This document shows positions 17,534-27,851 of a stretch of DNA of 64,000 nucleotides, in pieces. Made by a program: the position numbers and the translations under genes. The first letter of the stretch is position 1, and every line of letters starts with the position of its first letter. Origin of the DNA: Bradyrhizobium lablabi (lineage in GTDB: Bacteria > Pseudomonadota > Alphaproteobacteria > Rhizobiales > Xanthobacteraceae); assembly GCF_900141755.1 (NCBI RefSeq), contig NZ_LT670844.1, positions 5,490,501-5,554,500 of the forward strand. The letters are read 5' to 3'. Under the pieces are notes generated by a model. That model was not told where the DNA came from and searched no databases. It was given only the letters and a program-made list of their open reading frames with translations.

Positions 17534-20500
17534 TCAGACCGCAACCCCGAGCGCCTTCCATTCGCGGAGCGCCTGCGCGTCGCGCGGCGAGACGTCGGGA
17601 TATTCGGCGTCCTCGCCGACGCTCGGCAGGATTTTCCAGGAACGCGCGCATTTGGTGCCGACGGCCTTTTCGACCACGACGGCAACGCCGGGTACGTCGT
17701 TCAGGCGGAATGCGTCGGGGGGCGCCTCGCCCTCGCGCACCTCATAGTTCGAGGTGATCGAGACTTCGGCGAGGTCGACGCCGAACAATGTCGCCAACAT
17801 CGTTCGGTCCGACACATAGATGATCGGCGAGGCCTCGAGCGAGGAGCCGATTTTCTTGGCGGCGCGCTCGACTTCCAGCGCGCCGGTGACGACGCGCCTG
17901 ATATCGCGGATCGTCTCCCACTTCGCGGCGAGCTTCTCGTCGCGGAAGGATTCAAGCCCGTCCGGGAACAGTTTTAGGTGCACCGACGGCTCGGCGTCGG
18001 GCCGATAGAGCCGCCAGGCTTCGTCAGCGGTGAAGCTCAAGATCGGCGCGAACCAGCGCAGGATCGCATCGCAGATCATGTCGATTGCGGTCAGCGCCGC
18101 CTTGCGCGCCTGCGACGACGGCGGATCGCAATACAGCGTGTCCTTGCGGATGTCGAAATAGAACGCCGACAATTCGGTGTTCATGAACGCCGAAAGACTG
18201 GCGACCACGGTCTTGTAATCGAACTCGGCGTAAGCCTGGCGCACGATCGACGCCTGTTGGCTAAGCTGATGCAGCATCAGCCGTTCCAGTTCGGGCATCT
18301 CGGCAGGCGCGACCGCTTCGCCGCGCTTGAAATGATGCAGCGTGCCGAGCATCCAGCGGATCGAGTTGCGCAGCTTGCGGTAGGTCTCGATGGTGTTTTT
18401 GAGGATTTCCGGGCCGATGCGCTGGTCGTCGGCATAGTCGGTGGCGCAGACCCAGAGCCGCAGGATGTCGGCGCCGGACTGCGCGATCACCTTTTGCGGC
18501 TCGACGGTGTTGCCGATTGATTTCGACATCTTGCGGCCGTTCTCGTCCAGCGTGAAGCCGTGGGTCAGCACGATATCGAACGGCGCCCGGCCGCGGGTGC
18601 CGCAGCTTTCCAGAAGCGACGACTGGAACCAGCCGCGGTGCTGGTCGCTTCCTTCCAGATACATCACGGTGTCGTCGCCGCCATCGACCTTGCGCTTGAT
18701 GCCGGCGAGCCCCGGGAAGTGCACGGGGTCTTCCAGCACGAAGGCGTGCGTCGAGCCGGAATCGAACCAGACGTCGCAGATGTCGTCGACCTTCTTCCAC
18801 TCTTCGTTGGCGTGCGAGCCGAGAAAGCGTTCGCGGGCGCCGTCCATGTACCAGGCGTCGGCGCCCTCCTGCTCGAAGGCCTCGGCAATGCGCTTGTTGA
18901 CCACCTCATCCTGCAGGATCTCGGCCGAGCCATCGCCCTTCTCGCGCACGAACACCGCGATCGGCACGCCCCAGGCGCGCTGGCGCGAGATCACCCAATC
19001 GGGTTTGCTCGTGATCATGCCGTTGATGCGGTTTTGCCCTGATGGCGGCACCCATTGCGTCACCCCGATCGCATTCAGCGCGCGGGTGCGCAGGGTGTCG
19101 CCATGATGCGCGTGGCCGTTGTCCGCAATGTCCTTGTCCATCGCGATGAACCATTGCGGCGTGTTGCGAAAAATCACCGGCTTCTTCGAGCGCCAGGAAT
19201 GCGGGTACTGATGTTTTAGCCGCCCGCGCGCCAGCAGCGTGCCGCGTTCGACCAGCGCCTTGATCACGGCCTCGTTGGCGTCGCCCTTCTCGCCCTTGTC
19301 GTTGATGACGCGTTTTCCCGTAAAACCCGGCGCTTGATCGGTGAAGGCGCCGTTCTCATCGACGGTATAGGGGATGGTGGTGTTGATGCCGCGCGCTTCA
19401 AGCGCGCGCGCATTCGCCGTCCAGACATCGAAGTCCTCTCGGCCATGGCCGGGCGCGGTATGGACAAAACCGGTACCGGTATCGTCGGTGACGTGATCGC
19501 CTTCGAGCAACGGCACGCGGAATTCATAGCCGCCCGCAAACCCCTGCAGAGGATGGGCGCATTCCATCGCCGCCAGCACCTTCGCCGGTACGTTGCCGAC
19601 TTTCTCGTAAGCGGTGACGCGCGCCTGTTTGAACACCGCATCCGCCAGCGTCTCGGCGAGGATCAGGAGATCGCCGGTTTTCGCCCAATTATCCGCCGGC
19701 GATTCGGTGACGCGAAAAAGCCCATAAGCGATCTTCGGCGAGAAGCTGATGGCGCGGTTGCCCGGCAGCGTCCACGGCGTGGTGGTCCAGATCATGACGC
19801 TGGCGTCGCTGACGGCCTGCACGATCGCGCCCGAGGCATCCTTTCCGGAAGCGAGCTCGACCTGGGCGACCGGAAACTTCACCCACACCGTATCCGAGGT
19901 ATAATCCTCGTACTCGACCTCGGCTTCCGCCAGCGCGGTCTTTTCCACCACGCTCCACATCACGGGCTTGGAGCCGCGATAGAGCGTGCCGTTGGCGGCG
20001 AACTTCATCAGTTCGCGCGCGATCTGGGCCTCGGCGAAATAATCCATGGTGGCGTAGGGGTGATCCCAGTCGCCGATGATGCCGAGCCGCTTGAATTCCT
20101 CGCGCTGCACGTTGAGCCAACGCGTCGCATAGGCACGACACTCTTTCCGGAACGCCACCATCGCCGCGGAATCGCGAAAGTCCGGCTTGGCCTTGCCCTT
20201 GGAGCGGTAGTTCTCCTCCTCGATCTTCCATTCGATCGGCAGCCCGTGGCAGTCCCAGCCCGGCACGTAATTGGAATCGAAGCCGAGCATCTGCTGGCTC
20301 TTGGTCACCACGTCCTTGAGGATCTTGTTCAGCGCGTGCCCGATATGGATGTTGCCGTTGGCGTAAGGCGGGCCGTCATGGAGGACGAATTTCGGCCGGC
20401 CAGCGGCCTCCTCGCGCAGCCTGCGATAGAGGCCGATCTCATTCCAGGTCTTGAGGATTTCCGGCTCGCGCTGCGGCAGCCCCGCGCGCATCGGGAATTC

Positions 20501-20566
20501 AGTCTCTGGCAGGAACAGGGTTTTGGAATAGTCGGAAGCGTCGGACTTTTGCGGCTTTTCGGACAT
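17534..20566 (-). CDS. ileS: Isoleucyl-tRNA synthetase
   Basis: A 1010-residue class I synthetase charging tRNA-Ile. HIGH is at residues 74-77 within [16 protein letters not shown], and KMSKS is at 679-683. The CP1 editing domain lies between them, with the conserved TTPWTLPGN and [15 protein letters not shown] blocks. The C-terminal anticodon-binding domain ends without the usual four-Cys zinc finger, as in several alphaproteobacteria. I chose MSEKPQKSD as start; a second Met eight codons upstream is less supported. It is followed by lspA. Confidence 0.96.
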   Translation of the reverse strand: MSEKPQKSDASDYSKTLFLPETEFPMRAGLPQREPEILKTWNEIGLYRRLREEAAGRPKFVLHDGPPYANGNIHIGHALNKILKDVVTKSQQMLGFDSNYVPGWDCHGLPIEWKIEEENYRSKGKAKPDFRDSAAMVAFRKECRAYATRWLNVQREEFKRLGIIGDWDHPYATMDYFAEAQIARELMKFAANGTLYRGSKPVMWSVVEKTALAEAEVEYEDYTSDTVWVKFPVAQVELASGKDASGAIVQAVSDASVMIWTTTPWTLPGNRAISFSPKIAYGLFRVTESPADNWAKTGDLLILAETLADAVFKQARVTAYEKVGNVPAKVLAAMECAHPLQGFAGGYEFRVPLLEGDHVTDDTGTGFVHTAPGHGREDFDVWTANARALEARGINTTIPYTVDENGAFTDQAPGFTGKRVINDKGEKGDANEAVIKALVERGTLLARGRLKHQYPHSWRSKKPVIFRNTPQWFIAMDKDIADNGHAHHGDTLRTRALNAIGVTQWVPPSGQNRINGMITSKPDWVISRQRAWGVPIAVFVREKGDGSAEILQDEVVNKRIAEAFEQEGADAWYMDGARERFLGSHANEEWKKVDDICDVWFDSGSTHAFVLEDPVHFPGLAGIKRKVDGGDDTVMYLEGSDQHRGWFQSSLLESCGTRGRAPFDIVLTHGFTLDENGRKMSKSIGNTVEPQKVIAQSGADILRLWVCATDYADDQRIGPEILKNTIETYRKLRNSIRWMLGTLHHFKRGEAVAPAEMPELERLMLHQLSQQASIVRQAYAEFDYKTVVASLSAFMNTELSAFYFDIRKDTLYCDPPSSQARKAALTAIDMICDAILRWFAPILSFTADEAWRLYRPDAEPSVHLKLFPDGLESFRDEKLAAKWETIRDIRRVVTGALEVERAAKKIGSSLEASPIIYVSDRTMLATLFGVDLAEVSITSNYEVREGEAPPDAFRLNDVPGVAVVVEKAVGTKCARSWKILPSVGEDAEYPDVSPRDAQALREWKALGVAV

Positions 20567-20761
20567 GAAGGCTCTGGTTTGGCTCAAAGGGCGCTAAAAC
20601 GCGATTTTTCGCGGATGAATCAGTCGGGGTCCCGGACTTGCGCTGAGCCGAAGCTCAGGCGGAAGCCGGGCCGCTAATGCTGATGGTGCGCCGCGCAAAC
20701 ATGCGGCTTTCCATAGCAGCCGGGGGCGGGAAGCGCAAAGGGGCCCCGCACACGCCAGCGT

Positions 20762-20938
20762 CATCCCCGGATGAGCGCAATTGCGCTCACTCGGGAGGTG
20801 CGAGCCTTGCGGTGCACTTGCACCGCTGGGCGAGCCTCGAAGGATGGGCCACGGGCTGTCATCCTTCGAGGCTCGCCGAAGAGGCTCGCGCCTTCGGAAT
20901 GAGCGCAGTTGCGCTCATTCCTGAGATGACAGGATGGT
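20762..20938. repeat. Compound palindromic repeat between ileS and ribF
   Basis: This 350-base gap contains two GAGCGCAATTGCGCTCA-type arms (near 20774 and 20898) and a central CATCCTTCGAGGCTCGCC sequence facing its complement GGGCGAGCCTCGAAGGATG at 20832-20850. The arms fold as a nested palindrome. I see no gene in this gap. Confidence 0.7.
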
Positions 20939-21898
20939 TCCAAGCTTGGGGAAGGCCCCAGGCGCGGCGGCCAGAAGCGCGCGGGCCCAGGCGCTGTCGT
21001 CGTTCATCTGGGCGACCAGCGCCTCCACGCTGTCGAACTTCAATTCCTCGCGGATGAAGCCGATGAAGGCGACATCGAGCACGTCTCCATAAAGGTCGCC
21101 GTTGAAATCGAACAGGAAGATTTCCAGTAGCGGCGCGCCATTGTCGAACGTCGGCCGGCGGCCGAAGCTCGCGACGCCATCCAATCGCTCGCTTCCCCGG
21201 CCGGCCCGCACCGCATAGATGCCGTGCTTCAAGCCGCAGTTCTTGTCGAGCCGGATATTCGCCGTGGGATAGCCGAGATCGCGGCCGCGCTTCTCGCCAT
21301 GGATCACCTCGCCGCAGACGAACCAGGGGCCGCCGAGCATCGCGGTGGCGTCGTCGATCTGGCCCTCGGCGAGCGCCATCCGGATCGCGCTGGAAGATAC
21401 CGGCCGTTCCTCGATATCGATGTGCGGCTGCACATCGACCTCGATGCCGAGCCGGGGCGCTTCGTTGACCAGAAGGCTCGGCGAGCCGACCCGTCCCTTG
21501 CCGAAATGAAAGTCGTAGCCGACCGCAATTCCGCTGACGCCCAGCCGCTCGATCAGGTCATGGTGAATGAAATCTTGCGCCGTGGTCCCGGCCCGGGCCT
21601 TGTCGAAGATCATCACCACGGCGCCGGCGAGCCCGGTGCCGGCCAGCAGCCTTAGTTTGGCGGCCTCGTCGGTGAGGCGAAACTGGGGCGTGTTCGGGCT
21701 GAAAAACTTGCGCGGGTGCGGTTCGAACGTCACCGCCAGCGCCGGCCGGCCATGGGCGCGCCCCATCTGCAGGGCAGCCGCGATAACCGCGCGGTGGCCG
21801 AGGTGGACGCCGTCGAAATTACCCATCGCCACCACCGTCCCCTTGGGGATCGCGGTTAAGGGCGTGCTGTCGCGGATAACGGTAAAACCAGGCGTCAT
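20915..21898 (-). CDS. ribF: Bifunctional riboflavin kinase / FAD synthetase
   Basis: A 327-residue enzyme converting riboflavin to FMN and then FAD. The N-terminal adenylyltransferase half shows GNFDGVHLGHR at residues 26-36. The C-terminal kinase half shows the conserved YPTANI block after KRGRDLG, and GVASFGRRPTFD. Length and both halves fit the fused prokaryotic enzyme. It is upstream of ileS on the same strand. Its products supply flavoenzymes in this window, such as the CODH FAD subunit and the BVMO. Confidence 0.95.
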   Translation of the reverse strand: MTPGFTVIRDSTPLTAIPKGTVVAMGNFDGVHLGHRAVIAAALQMGRAHGRPALAVTFEPHPRKFFSPNTPQFRLTDEAAKLRLLAGTGLAGAVVMIFDKARAGTTAQDFIHHDLIERLGVSGIAVGYDFHFGKGRVGSPSLLVNEAPRLGIEVDVQPHIDIEERPVSSSAIRMALAEGQIDDATAMLGGPWFVCGEVIHGEKRGRDLGYPTANIRLDKNCGLKHGIYAVRAGRGSERLDGVASFGRRPTFDNGAPLLEIFLFDFNGDLYGDVLDVAFIGFIREELKFDSVEALVAQMNDDSAWARALLAAAPGAFPKLGTILSSQE

Positions 21899-22131
21899 AT
21901 CAGGAATGCTTCAACGGAGGTCCGGATCGGGGCGCGACCGTGGCGCGGCGGGGCCAACCAAGTCAAGCGGGGCCGGGACCCGCGGCGGTTGCGCCTTAGG
22001 TATGTTCTTTCGGCGGTGCCCGATTAACGGGCTGTTTAACGGCTGCTGCTAGTGCTGGGAGGCGAACTGCGGGCTGTTCGGGCCCGTGCAGGCTGTTGGT
22101 TTGCGGCGTTTAGTGGTTCTGGGGGTCCAAG

Positions 22132-22527
22132 ATGGCGGTTGATACGTCGATGTCGGTTCTGGTGGTGGATGACTACAACACCATGATCCGCATCATCAGA
22201 AATCTTCTGAAACAGCTTGGCTTTGAGAATATCGACGACGCCAGCGACGGATCGGCGGCGCTGAACAAGATGCGCAGCAAGAAATACGGCCTCGTGATCT
22301 CCGACTGGAACATGGAGCCGATGACCGGTTACGACCTGCTCCGGGAAGTCCGCGCCGACCCCAATCTCGCGACCACCCCGTTCATCATGATCACGGCCGA
22401 ATCCAAGACCGAGAACGTGATCGCTGCCAAGAAGGCCGGCGTGAACAACTATATCGTCAAGCCGTTCAATGCCGCGACCCTGAAGACCAAGATCGACGCG
22501 GTGTTCCCGGATACGGTGAGCGCGTAA
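22132..22527 (+). CDS. CheY-like single-domain response regulator
   Basis: A 131-residue receiver domain with no output domain. The acidic pocket is VVDD (Asp13, Asp14), the phosphorylated Asp is residue 58 in ISDWNM, and the conserved Lys lies in VKPF near residue 110. The close match to CheY chemotaxis regulators (SDWNMEPMTGYDLL) suggests control of the flagellar motor or a phosphorelay. No chemotaxis genes are adjacent, so the partner kinase is encoded elsewhere. Confidence 0.9.
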   Translation: MAVDTSMSVLVVDDYNTMIRIIRNLLKQLGFENIDDASDGSAALNKMRSKKYGLVISDWNMEPMTGYDLLREVRADPNLATTPFIMITAESKTENVIAAKKAGVNNYIVKPFNAATLKTKIDAVFPDTVSA

Positions 22528-22566
22528 AGGCGCGCTCCTGCCTCGCCCCGATTGCCGGCTTTCTTC

Positions 22567-22716
22567 ACCTCGCCCCGCCCTTATGCGGGGAGAGGTCGAA
22601 ATTCGCATTAGCGAATTTCGGGTGAGGGGCAGGGCACACTGCTTGCCAACTCAAAGTCTTGACGCGGCGACAGCCCCTCACCCCAACCCTCTCCCCGCGA
22701 AGAGCGGGGCGAGGGA
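22567..22716. repeat. Long inverted-repeat element, 'CTCGCCCCGC' family, copy 3
   Basis: The left arm CCTCGCCCCGCCCTTATGCGGGGAGAGG faces AGAGCGGGGCGAGGG at the right, with GAAATTCGC.GCGAATTTC inside. It separates the convergent CheY and HAD genes. Confidence 0.85.
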
Positions 22717-22725
22717 GGAGCACCC

Positions 22726-23580
22726 CTACCACCGCAACTCCCGCATCAGCGCCTTTGGCGGGTGGCCGAACAATTCCTTCACCGAGGCGGGATCGAGCTG
22801 GTCGATACCTTCAAAATCCTCGGCGTGGATGCCGCGGGTGACGAACAGGCAATCGATGCCAAAACCGTGGGCGCCGGCGAGATCGGTGCGCACCGAATCC
22901 CCGATCGCCAGCACGCGATTGAGCGCAATCGGATGGCTCTGCCGCTCGGCGGCGAGTTCGATGGCGCGCTGATAGATCGGCCGGTGCGGCTTGCCGTAGA
23001 AGATCACCTCGCCGCCGAGTTCGCGGTAGAGCTCGGCGACCGCGCCGGCGCAATAGATCAGCCGGTCGCCGCGTTCGACCACGATGTCGGGATTGGCGCA
23101 GATCAAGGTCAGCTTGCGCTCGCGCGCCTTGAGCAGCATCGCGCGATAGTCTTCCGCCGATTCGGTTTCGTCGTCGAACAAGCCGGTGCAGACGATGTAA
23201 TCGGCTTGTTCCAGCGGCGCCAGCACCGCGTCAAGTCCGCGATGGATCGAGCTGTCGCGCTCCGGGCCGATCCAGTACATTTTGCGGCCGGGGTGCTCGG
23301 CGACAAAATGCCGGGTCAAGTCGCCGGAACTGACGATGGCGTCATAGGTATCGTCGGCGACACCAAGCTTGCGCAACTGCCGCTGCACCGAATCGGCCGG
23401 CCGCGGCGCGTTGGTAATCAGGATCACCGTGCCGCCGCCTTTACGAAACTGATGCAGCGCCTCGCAGGCCTCGGGAAACGCCTCCAGCCCGTTATGAACC
23501 ACGCCCCAGATATCCGAGAGCACGACGTCGACGGAGCTTGTGAGGTCGCGCAGTCGCTCGACAAAATGAAGCGACGTCAT
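22726..23580 (-). CDS. HAD-superfamily class IIA hydrolase (NagD-like)
   Basis: A 284-residue phosphatase of the HAD-IIA group, the TIGR01459 type common in Rhizobiales. Motif I is LSDIWGVVHNG with the nucleophile Asp at about residue 22, motif II is ITNAPRP, and the late motif is IGDSVRTDLAGAHGFG. The C2 cap between them is of the NagD type. It follows the EAL gene on the same strand by 10 bases, so they probably share a transcript. The substrate is unknown. Confidence 0.88.
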   Translation of the reverse strand: MTSLHFVERLRDLTSSVDVVLSDIWGVVHNGLEAFPEACEALHQFRKGGGTVILITNAPRPADSVQRQLRKLGVADDTYDAIVSSGDLTRHFVAEHPGRKMYWIGPERDSSIHRGLDAVLAPLEQADYIVCTGLFDDETESAEDYRAMLLKARERKLTLICANPDIVVERGDRLIYCAGAVAELYRELGGEVIFYGKPHRPIYQRAIELAAERQSHPIALNRVLAIGDSVRTDLAGAHGFGIDCLFVTRGIHAEDFEGIDQLDPASVKELFGHPPKALMRELRW

Positions 23581-23589
23581 GATGGCCGG

Positions 23590-25053
23590 TCAGCCCGGTC
23601 CCGCGGCGCGCCGCGCCAGCGCGGCGTTGCCGGTCGCGCGCTGGGGATCGATCGGGGAAGCATCGATGGATGCGGTCTTGCCAGAGCCATTGGGTTCCTG
23701 CGCCTTGTTGGGGGGAGCCCCGCCGGTAGCAGATGCGCCCTCCGGCCGCAACGGCCGCGGCGGCGCGAACAAAAACCCTTGCCCGAACCGGACGTCGTAA
23801 TCGAGCAGATCGACCACCGCCCGCTCGCCCTCGATGCGTTCGGCGATCAGGTCGATGCCGAAGCGGCCGAGCAGGTCCGACAAGTCCGACGGGTGAATGT
23901 CGGATGTTGAAGTTTGCCTTTGATCGAGCAACAGCGCCGCCGGCACCTTGATGAAGCGGACGCCGCGGTCGGCGAGTTCGCGCGGCTCGATCCGCAAATC
24001 GGTGACGTGGTCGATCGAGAAGCGGTAGCCGCGCTGCGCCAGCGCCGCCAGATGCTCGGTCTCGGTCGGGCCGAGATTGCGGAACGTCGCCTGCTTGAAT
24101 TCGAGCACGAAGGACGGCGCCAAGGCCCGGTTGGCCTCGAGGAAATCAAGGCACTGCGTGAAGGTCACGGGATTGCCCAAGGTCGCGGCGGCGACGTTGC
24201 AGAACACGCCGACATCCTTGTTGCGCACCATCAGCCGGCGCAGCACCTGCACGCATTTCAGCATCACCATGTGATCGATGCGGCCGATCAGCCCGGCCGC
24301 TTCCGCAACCGTGATGAAATCGTCGGCGGCGAGCAGCTGGTCCTTGTCGTCGCGCAGCCGCGTCACCGCCTCGTAGAAGCGCACCTTGCGCTGCGGCAGC
24401 GTCACCATCGGCTGCAGATAGATGTCGATCCGGTTTTCCTCGACCGCGCTCTTCACCGCGGCCAGCACCTGGGGCTGGCTGCGCGAGGGTGAGGGCGCCT
24501 CGGCGATTTTCGGCTGCGCCACGGCGGGGGGCGGGGGAACCGCGGTGCTGGTTTCCTGCGCGAACATTGGCGCGACCGGTTGCGGTTCATCGTCCGGCTT
24601 GCTCGCGGGCGCGGGTAGGGCGGCAGGGGCGGCAGCGGCCGGCACCCCCGCGGCCAACATGTCGTCATGGCTGGCGACGGAGGCCGCGAGCTGCTTGACG
24701 AGGGTCCCGAGTTCGCTGATCTCGCCGACCACGCCCTGGATGCGCTCGGCGCCCGCGGCATTTGCCGAGGCGACCCGGCCTTCGACGGTGGCTAGCCGCC
24801 GGCCGAATTCGGCGACCTGACGGGCGAGGTCGGCGGTGCCGCGCGACAGGTCGGCGATCTGGCCGCCGACATCGGTGCGGTCGCGCAGCCGCATCGACAC
24901 GGCGTTGTAAAGGACGAGGACGGTCAGGGCGGCCAGCGCGACGATCGCGGATTCCGATCCGCTGATGCCCGCCACCGCATACAGGGTCAGGCCGAGGGAG
25001 GCGGCGACCAGCACCATGCAGATGGCGATGAAAATCGTGGAAATGCGGATCAT
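23590..25053 (-). CDS. Membrane-anchored protein with a degenerate EAL domain
   Basis: A 487-residue protein with two N-terminal membrane spans (about residues 6-28 and 34-52), a likely coiled coil (about 65-125), a Pro/Ala linker and a C-terminal EAL-type domain (about 205-440). The signature reads YEAV at 227-230 in place of EAL. The usual DDFG metal site is SIDHV at 346-350, lacking the first Asp, and the KID motif is IKVP. The later AERIE is kept. Cyclic-di-GMP hydrolysis is therefore doubtful; a binding or scaffold role is more likely. It lies upstream of the HAD hydrolase gene. Confidence 0.85.
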   Translation of the reverse strand: MIRISTIFIAICMVLVAASLGLTLYAVAGISGSESAIVALAALTVLVLYNAVSMRLRDRTDVGGQIADLSRGTADLARQVAEFGRRLATVEGRVASANAAGAERIQGVVGEISELGTLVKQLAASVASHDDMLAAGVPAAAAPAALPAPASKPDDEPQPVAPMFAQETSTAVPPPPAVAQPKIAEAPSPSRSQPQVLAAVKSAVEENRIDIYLQPMVTLPQRKVRFYEAVTRLRDDKDQLLAADDFITVAEAAGLIGRIDHMVMLKCVQVLRRLMVRNKDVGVFCNVAAATLGNPVTFTQCLDFLEANRALAPSFVLEFKQATFRNLGPTETEHLAALAQRGYRFSIDHVTDLRIEPRELADRGVRFIKVPAALLLDQRQTSTSDIHPSDLSDLLGRFGIDLIAERIEGERAVVDLLDYDVRFGQGFLFAPPRPLRPEGASATGGAPPNKAQEPNGSGKTASIDASPIDPQRATGNAALARRAAGPG

Positions 25054-25244
25054 GTCGTGCGGAAAGCCCTCAAGTCCATAAGGTCTCGTGGCTTGAGAGA
25101 AACGCGGTGTCCACCAAGTCCGCTGCGCTCCCCCAAGCCGGGCAAGCTTAGCATTAATGTTGATTCGAAGAGCTAGTGTTCTTTTGCCACGGGGGAACGG
25201 GAGGTTCCGTGGTTCGTGTCCGGCTTTGCGGCAGCTGCCGTGAA

Positions 25245-25399
25245 CTCCCTCGCCCCGCCCTTCGCGGGGAGAGGGCTGGGGTGAGGGGCCTCTGTCCGCG
25301 AGTACAGCGGGTGACGGGGCATCGTGCCATGCCCCTCACCCGAAATTCGAGTTGCACTCGAATTTCGACCTCTCCCCGCAAAAGGGCGGGGAGAGGTAA
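25245..25399. repeat. Long inverted-repeat element, 'CTCGCCCCGC' family, copy 4
   Basis: CTCCCTCGCCCCGCCC on the left faces GGGCGGGGAGAGG on the right, with the shared GAAATTCGAGTTGCACTCGAATTTC hairpin inside. It fills most of the 350-base space between the EAL and aminotransferase genes. Confidence 0.85.
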
Positions 25400-25402
25400 G
25401 AA

Positions 25403-26749
25403 CTAGGCCACCGCGCGGATCACCTTGGCGACCTTTTCGACGATCTCGCCGACCTGGTCTTCGCTGACGATCAAAGGCGGCGTCAGCGCCAGCGAATCGC
25501 CGGCGATGCGCAGCATCAGGTCGTTGTCGTGGAACGCGCTGTTCAGGGCGTCGAAACCGCGTTTTCCCGGCGAATCTGCGCGCGGCGCGAGGTCGATGCC
25601 GGCCGTGAGCCCGACGGTGCGGATATCGGCCACGTTCGGCTCGTTCTTCAGCGACATCACGGCGTCGGCGAATTTCGGCTCGAGCTTGCGCGCGCGCTCG
25701 AACAGGTTTTCGTCGCGGTAGATGTCGAGCGTCGCCAGACCCGCCGCGCAGGCGAGAGGATGCGCCGAATAAGTATAGCCGTGGGTCAATTCGACGACGT
25801 GCTCCGGGCCGGCCATGAAGGCGTCGTGGATGGTGTCGCGCACGATCACCCCGCCCATGGGTGCTGCGCCATTGGTGATGCCCTTGGCGAAGGTGATCAT
25901 GTCCGGCACCACGCCATAGCGTTCGGCGGCGAACGCATGACCGAGCCGGCCGTAGCCGGTGATGACCTCGTCGAAGATCAAGAGAATGCCGTGCTTCTGG
26001 GTGATTTCGCGCAGCCGCTTGAGATAGCCCTTCGGCGCCGGCAGCACCCCGGTCGATCCCGCCATCGGCTCGACGATCACGGCGGCGATGGTGTTGGCGC
26101 CGTGCAGATTGACCAGCCGCTCCAGCTCATCCGCGAAATGCACGCCATATTCCGGCTCACCCTTGGTGAAGGCCTGCTTCTCGCGGTCGTAGGTCGCCGG
26201 CAGATGATCGACGCCGGTCAGCAACGAGCCGTACATCTTGCGGTTATTGACGATGCCGCCGACTGAAGTTCCGCCAAAACCGACGCCGTGATAGCCGCGC
26301 TCGCGGCCGATCAGCCGGATACGGCTGCCCTGGCCCTGGATCTGATGATAGGCCAGCGCGATCTTGAGCGCGGTATCGGCGGCTTCGGAACCGGAATTGC
26401 AGAAGAAGACGTGATCGAGGCCGGCCGGTGCCAGTTCGGCGATGCGGCTTGCGAGTTCGAAGGCCTGCGGAATGCCGAACTGGAACGGCGGGGCGTAATC
26501 CAGCGTCTCGGCAATCTTGGCGATCGCCGAGGAAATCTGGCTTCGGCCATGGCCGGCATTGCAGCACCACATGCCGGCGGCGGCATCGATGATGTTGCGG
26601 CCGTCGACGGTCAAATAATGCATGTCCTTGGCGCCGGCGAGCAGCCGCGGTGCCTTCTTGAACGCGCGGTTGGCGGTGAACGGCATCCAGTGCGCCGCGA
26701 GGTCGTTGGGGACGTTGACGGCGGGGGGAAGCGGGCTCTTGTCCAGCAT
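25403..26749 (-). CDS. Class III aminotransferase (omega-amino acid:pyruvate type)
   Basis: A 448-residue PLP enzyme. The fold-type I class III signature is present: IFDEVITGYGRLGHAFAAERYG with its PLP-contacting Asp, and TFAKGITNGAAPMGG with the Schiff-base Lys. The N-terminal AHWMPFTANRAFK and the overall length resemble beta-alanine/omega-amino acid:pyruvate aminotransferases. The amino donor cannot be told from sequence. The next gene upstream, prmB, is 98 bases away on the same strand. Confidence 0.88.
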   Translation of the reverse strand: MLDKSPLPPAVNVPNDLAAHWMPFTANRAFKKAPRLLAGAKDMHYLTVDGRNIIDAAAGMWCCNAGHGRSQISSAIAKIAETLDYAPPFQFGIPQAFELASRIAELAPAGLDHVFFCNSGSEAADTALKIALAYHQIQGQGSRIRLIGRERGYHGVGFGGTSVGGIVNNRKMYGSLLTGVDHLPATYDREKQAFTKGEPEYGVHFADELERLVNLHGANTIAAVIVEPMAGSTGVLPAPKGYLKRLREITQKHGILLIFDEVITGYGRLGHAFAAERYGVVPDMITFAKGITNGAAPMGGVIVRDTIHDAFMAGPEHVVELTHGYTYSAHPLACAAGLATLDIYRDENLFERARKLEPKFADAVMSLKNEPNVADIRTVGLTAGIDLAPRADSPGKRGFDALNSAFHDNDLMLRIAGDSLALTPPLIVSEDQVGEIVEKVAKVIRAVA

Positions 26750-26846
26750 GGGGGCCTCTTTAGCGTTTGGGGCGCGATGGCTTTGCCGTGAGGCTATCAG
26801 CTTCGGCGCGCCACGGAAACGCCGTCAGCCGCACTTTTTCCGCCCT

Positions 26847-27851
26847 TCACAGGTCGGCGGCGCCGATCCAGAACACCTCGCCGTCGGAATCCTCGCTGTC
26901 GAGCCACAGCAGCGGCAATTGCGAAAAAGCGGCATCGAGGGCCTGGCGGCCGCGGCCGATCTCGCACAATAGCCCGCCTTCCGCCGTGAGATGCGCGCGG
27001 GCCTCGTTCAGGATGCGTCTGACAATATCGAGGCCGTCGGCGCCGCCGTCGAAGGCGAGTTTTGGCTCGGCGCGGCATTCGCGCGGCAGGTCGGCCATGC
27101 CCTGCGCGTCGACATAAGGCGGATTGGAAAGGATCAGGTCGTAACGCCGGTCACGAAGCGGCGCGAACAGGTCGCCTCGATGCAGCGTTATGACGTCTTC
27201 AAGGCCGTAGTCGGCGACGTTGCGGGCGGCAACGTCGAGCGCGCCAGAGGAAATGTCGACCGCGTCGATGCGCGCATTGGGAAAACGCCGGCTTGCGAGG
27301 ATCGCGAGGCAGCCCGAGCCGGTGCAGAGGTCGAGCACGTTCTCGACGCGTGCGGGATCGTCGATCAGCGCGCCTTCCTCGTCGCTCCCGCCAAAGTGGG
27401 AGTCCAACAGCTCGCCGATGAAAGAGCGCGGCACGATCACGCGCTCATCGACATAAAACGGCAGGCCGCGCATGTAGATTTTGTTGACGAGGTAAGCGGC
27501 GGGCTTCCGCGAGGTGACGCGGCGCGCGATGACGTCGAGGATGGCTTTTGCCTCCTGCGCGGTGACGCGCGCGGTCGCAAAGCTCTCGAACTGGTCGGGG
27601 TGAAGATGCAAGGTCTCGCAGACCAGGAACACTGCTTCGGCCATGGGATCGGTGGTGCCGTGCGCGAACACGAGTTTCGCTTCGACGAAGCGGCTCACCG
27701 CATAGCGGACGAAGTCGAGCGGCGTCGATAGCTCGCCGGGCGCGACGTTTGCGAATTTCGATGCGGCAGCTCTCGGTGCGGCAACTTTCGCTGCGGCAAG
27801 TTTCGCTGCGGCACGGCTGCGCTTGTTGACCGCCTTGGCGCGCTTCGCCAT
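26847..27851 (-). CDS. prmB: 50S ribosomal protein L3 N(5)-glutamine methyltransferase PrmB
   Basis: A 334-residue SAM-dependent methyltransferase of the HemK/PrmB family. The SAM site is VLDLCTGSGCLAI near residue 173, and the catalytic NPPY is at 243-246. The segment VPRSFIGELLDSHF preceding the SAM site distinguishes PrmB (L3-directed) from PrmC (release-factor-directed). It carries an extra Ala/Lys/Arg-rich N-terminal tail of about 34 residues. Its ATG overlaps the moaE stop by one base, so translation is probably coupled. Confidence 0.92.
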   Translation of the reverse strand: MAKRAKAVNKRSRAAAKLAAAKVAAPRAAASKFANVAPGELSTPLDFVRYAVSRFVEAKLVFAHGTTDPMAEAVFLVCETLHLHPDQFESFATARVTAQEAKAILDVIARRVTSRKPAAYLVNKIYMRGLPFYVDERVIVPRSFIGELLDSHFGGSDEEGALIDDPARVENVLDLCTGSGCLAILASRRFPNARIDAVDISSGALDVAARNVADYGLEDVITLHRGDLFAPLRDRRYDLILSNPPYVDAQGMADLPRECRAEPKLAFDGGADGLDIVRRILNEARAHLTAEGGLLCEIGRGRQALDAAFSQLPLLWLDSEDSDGEVFWIGAADL

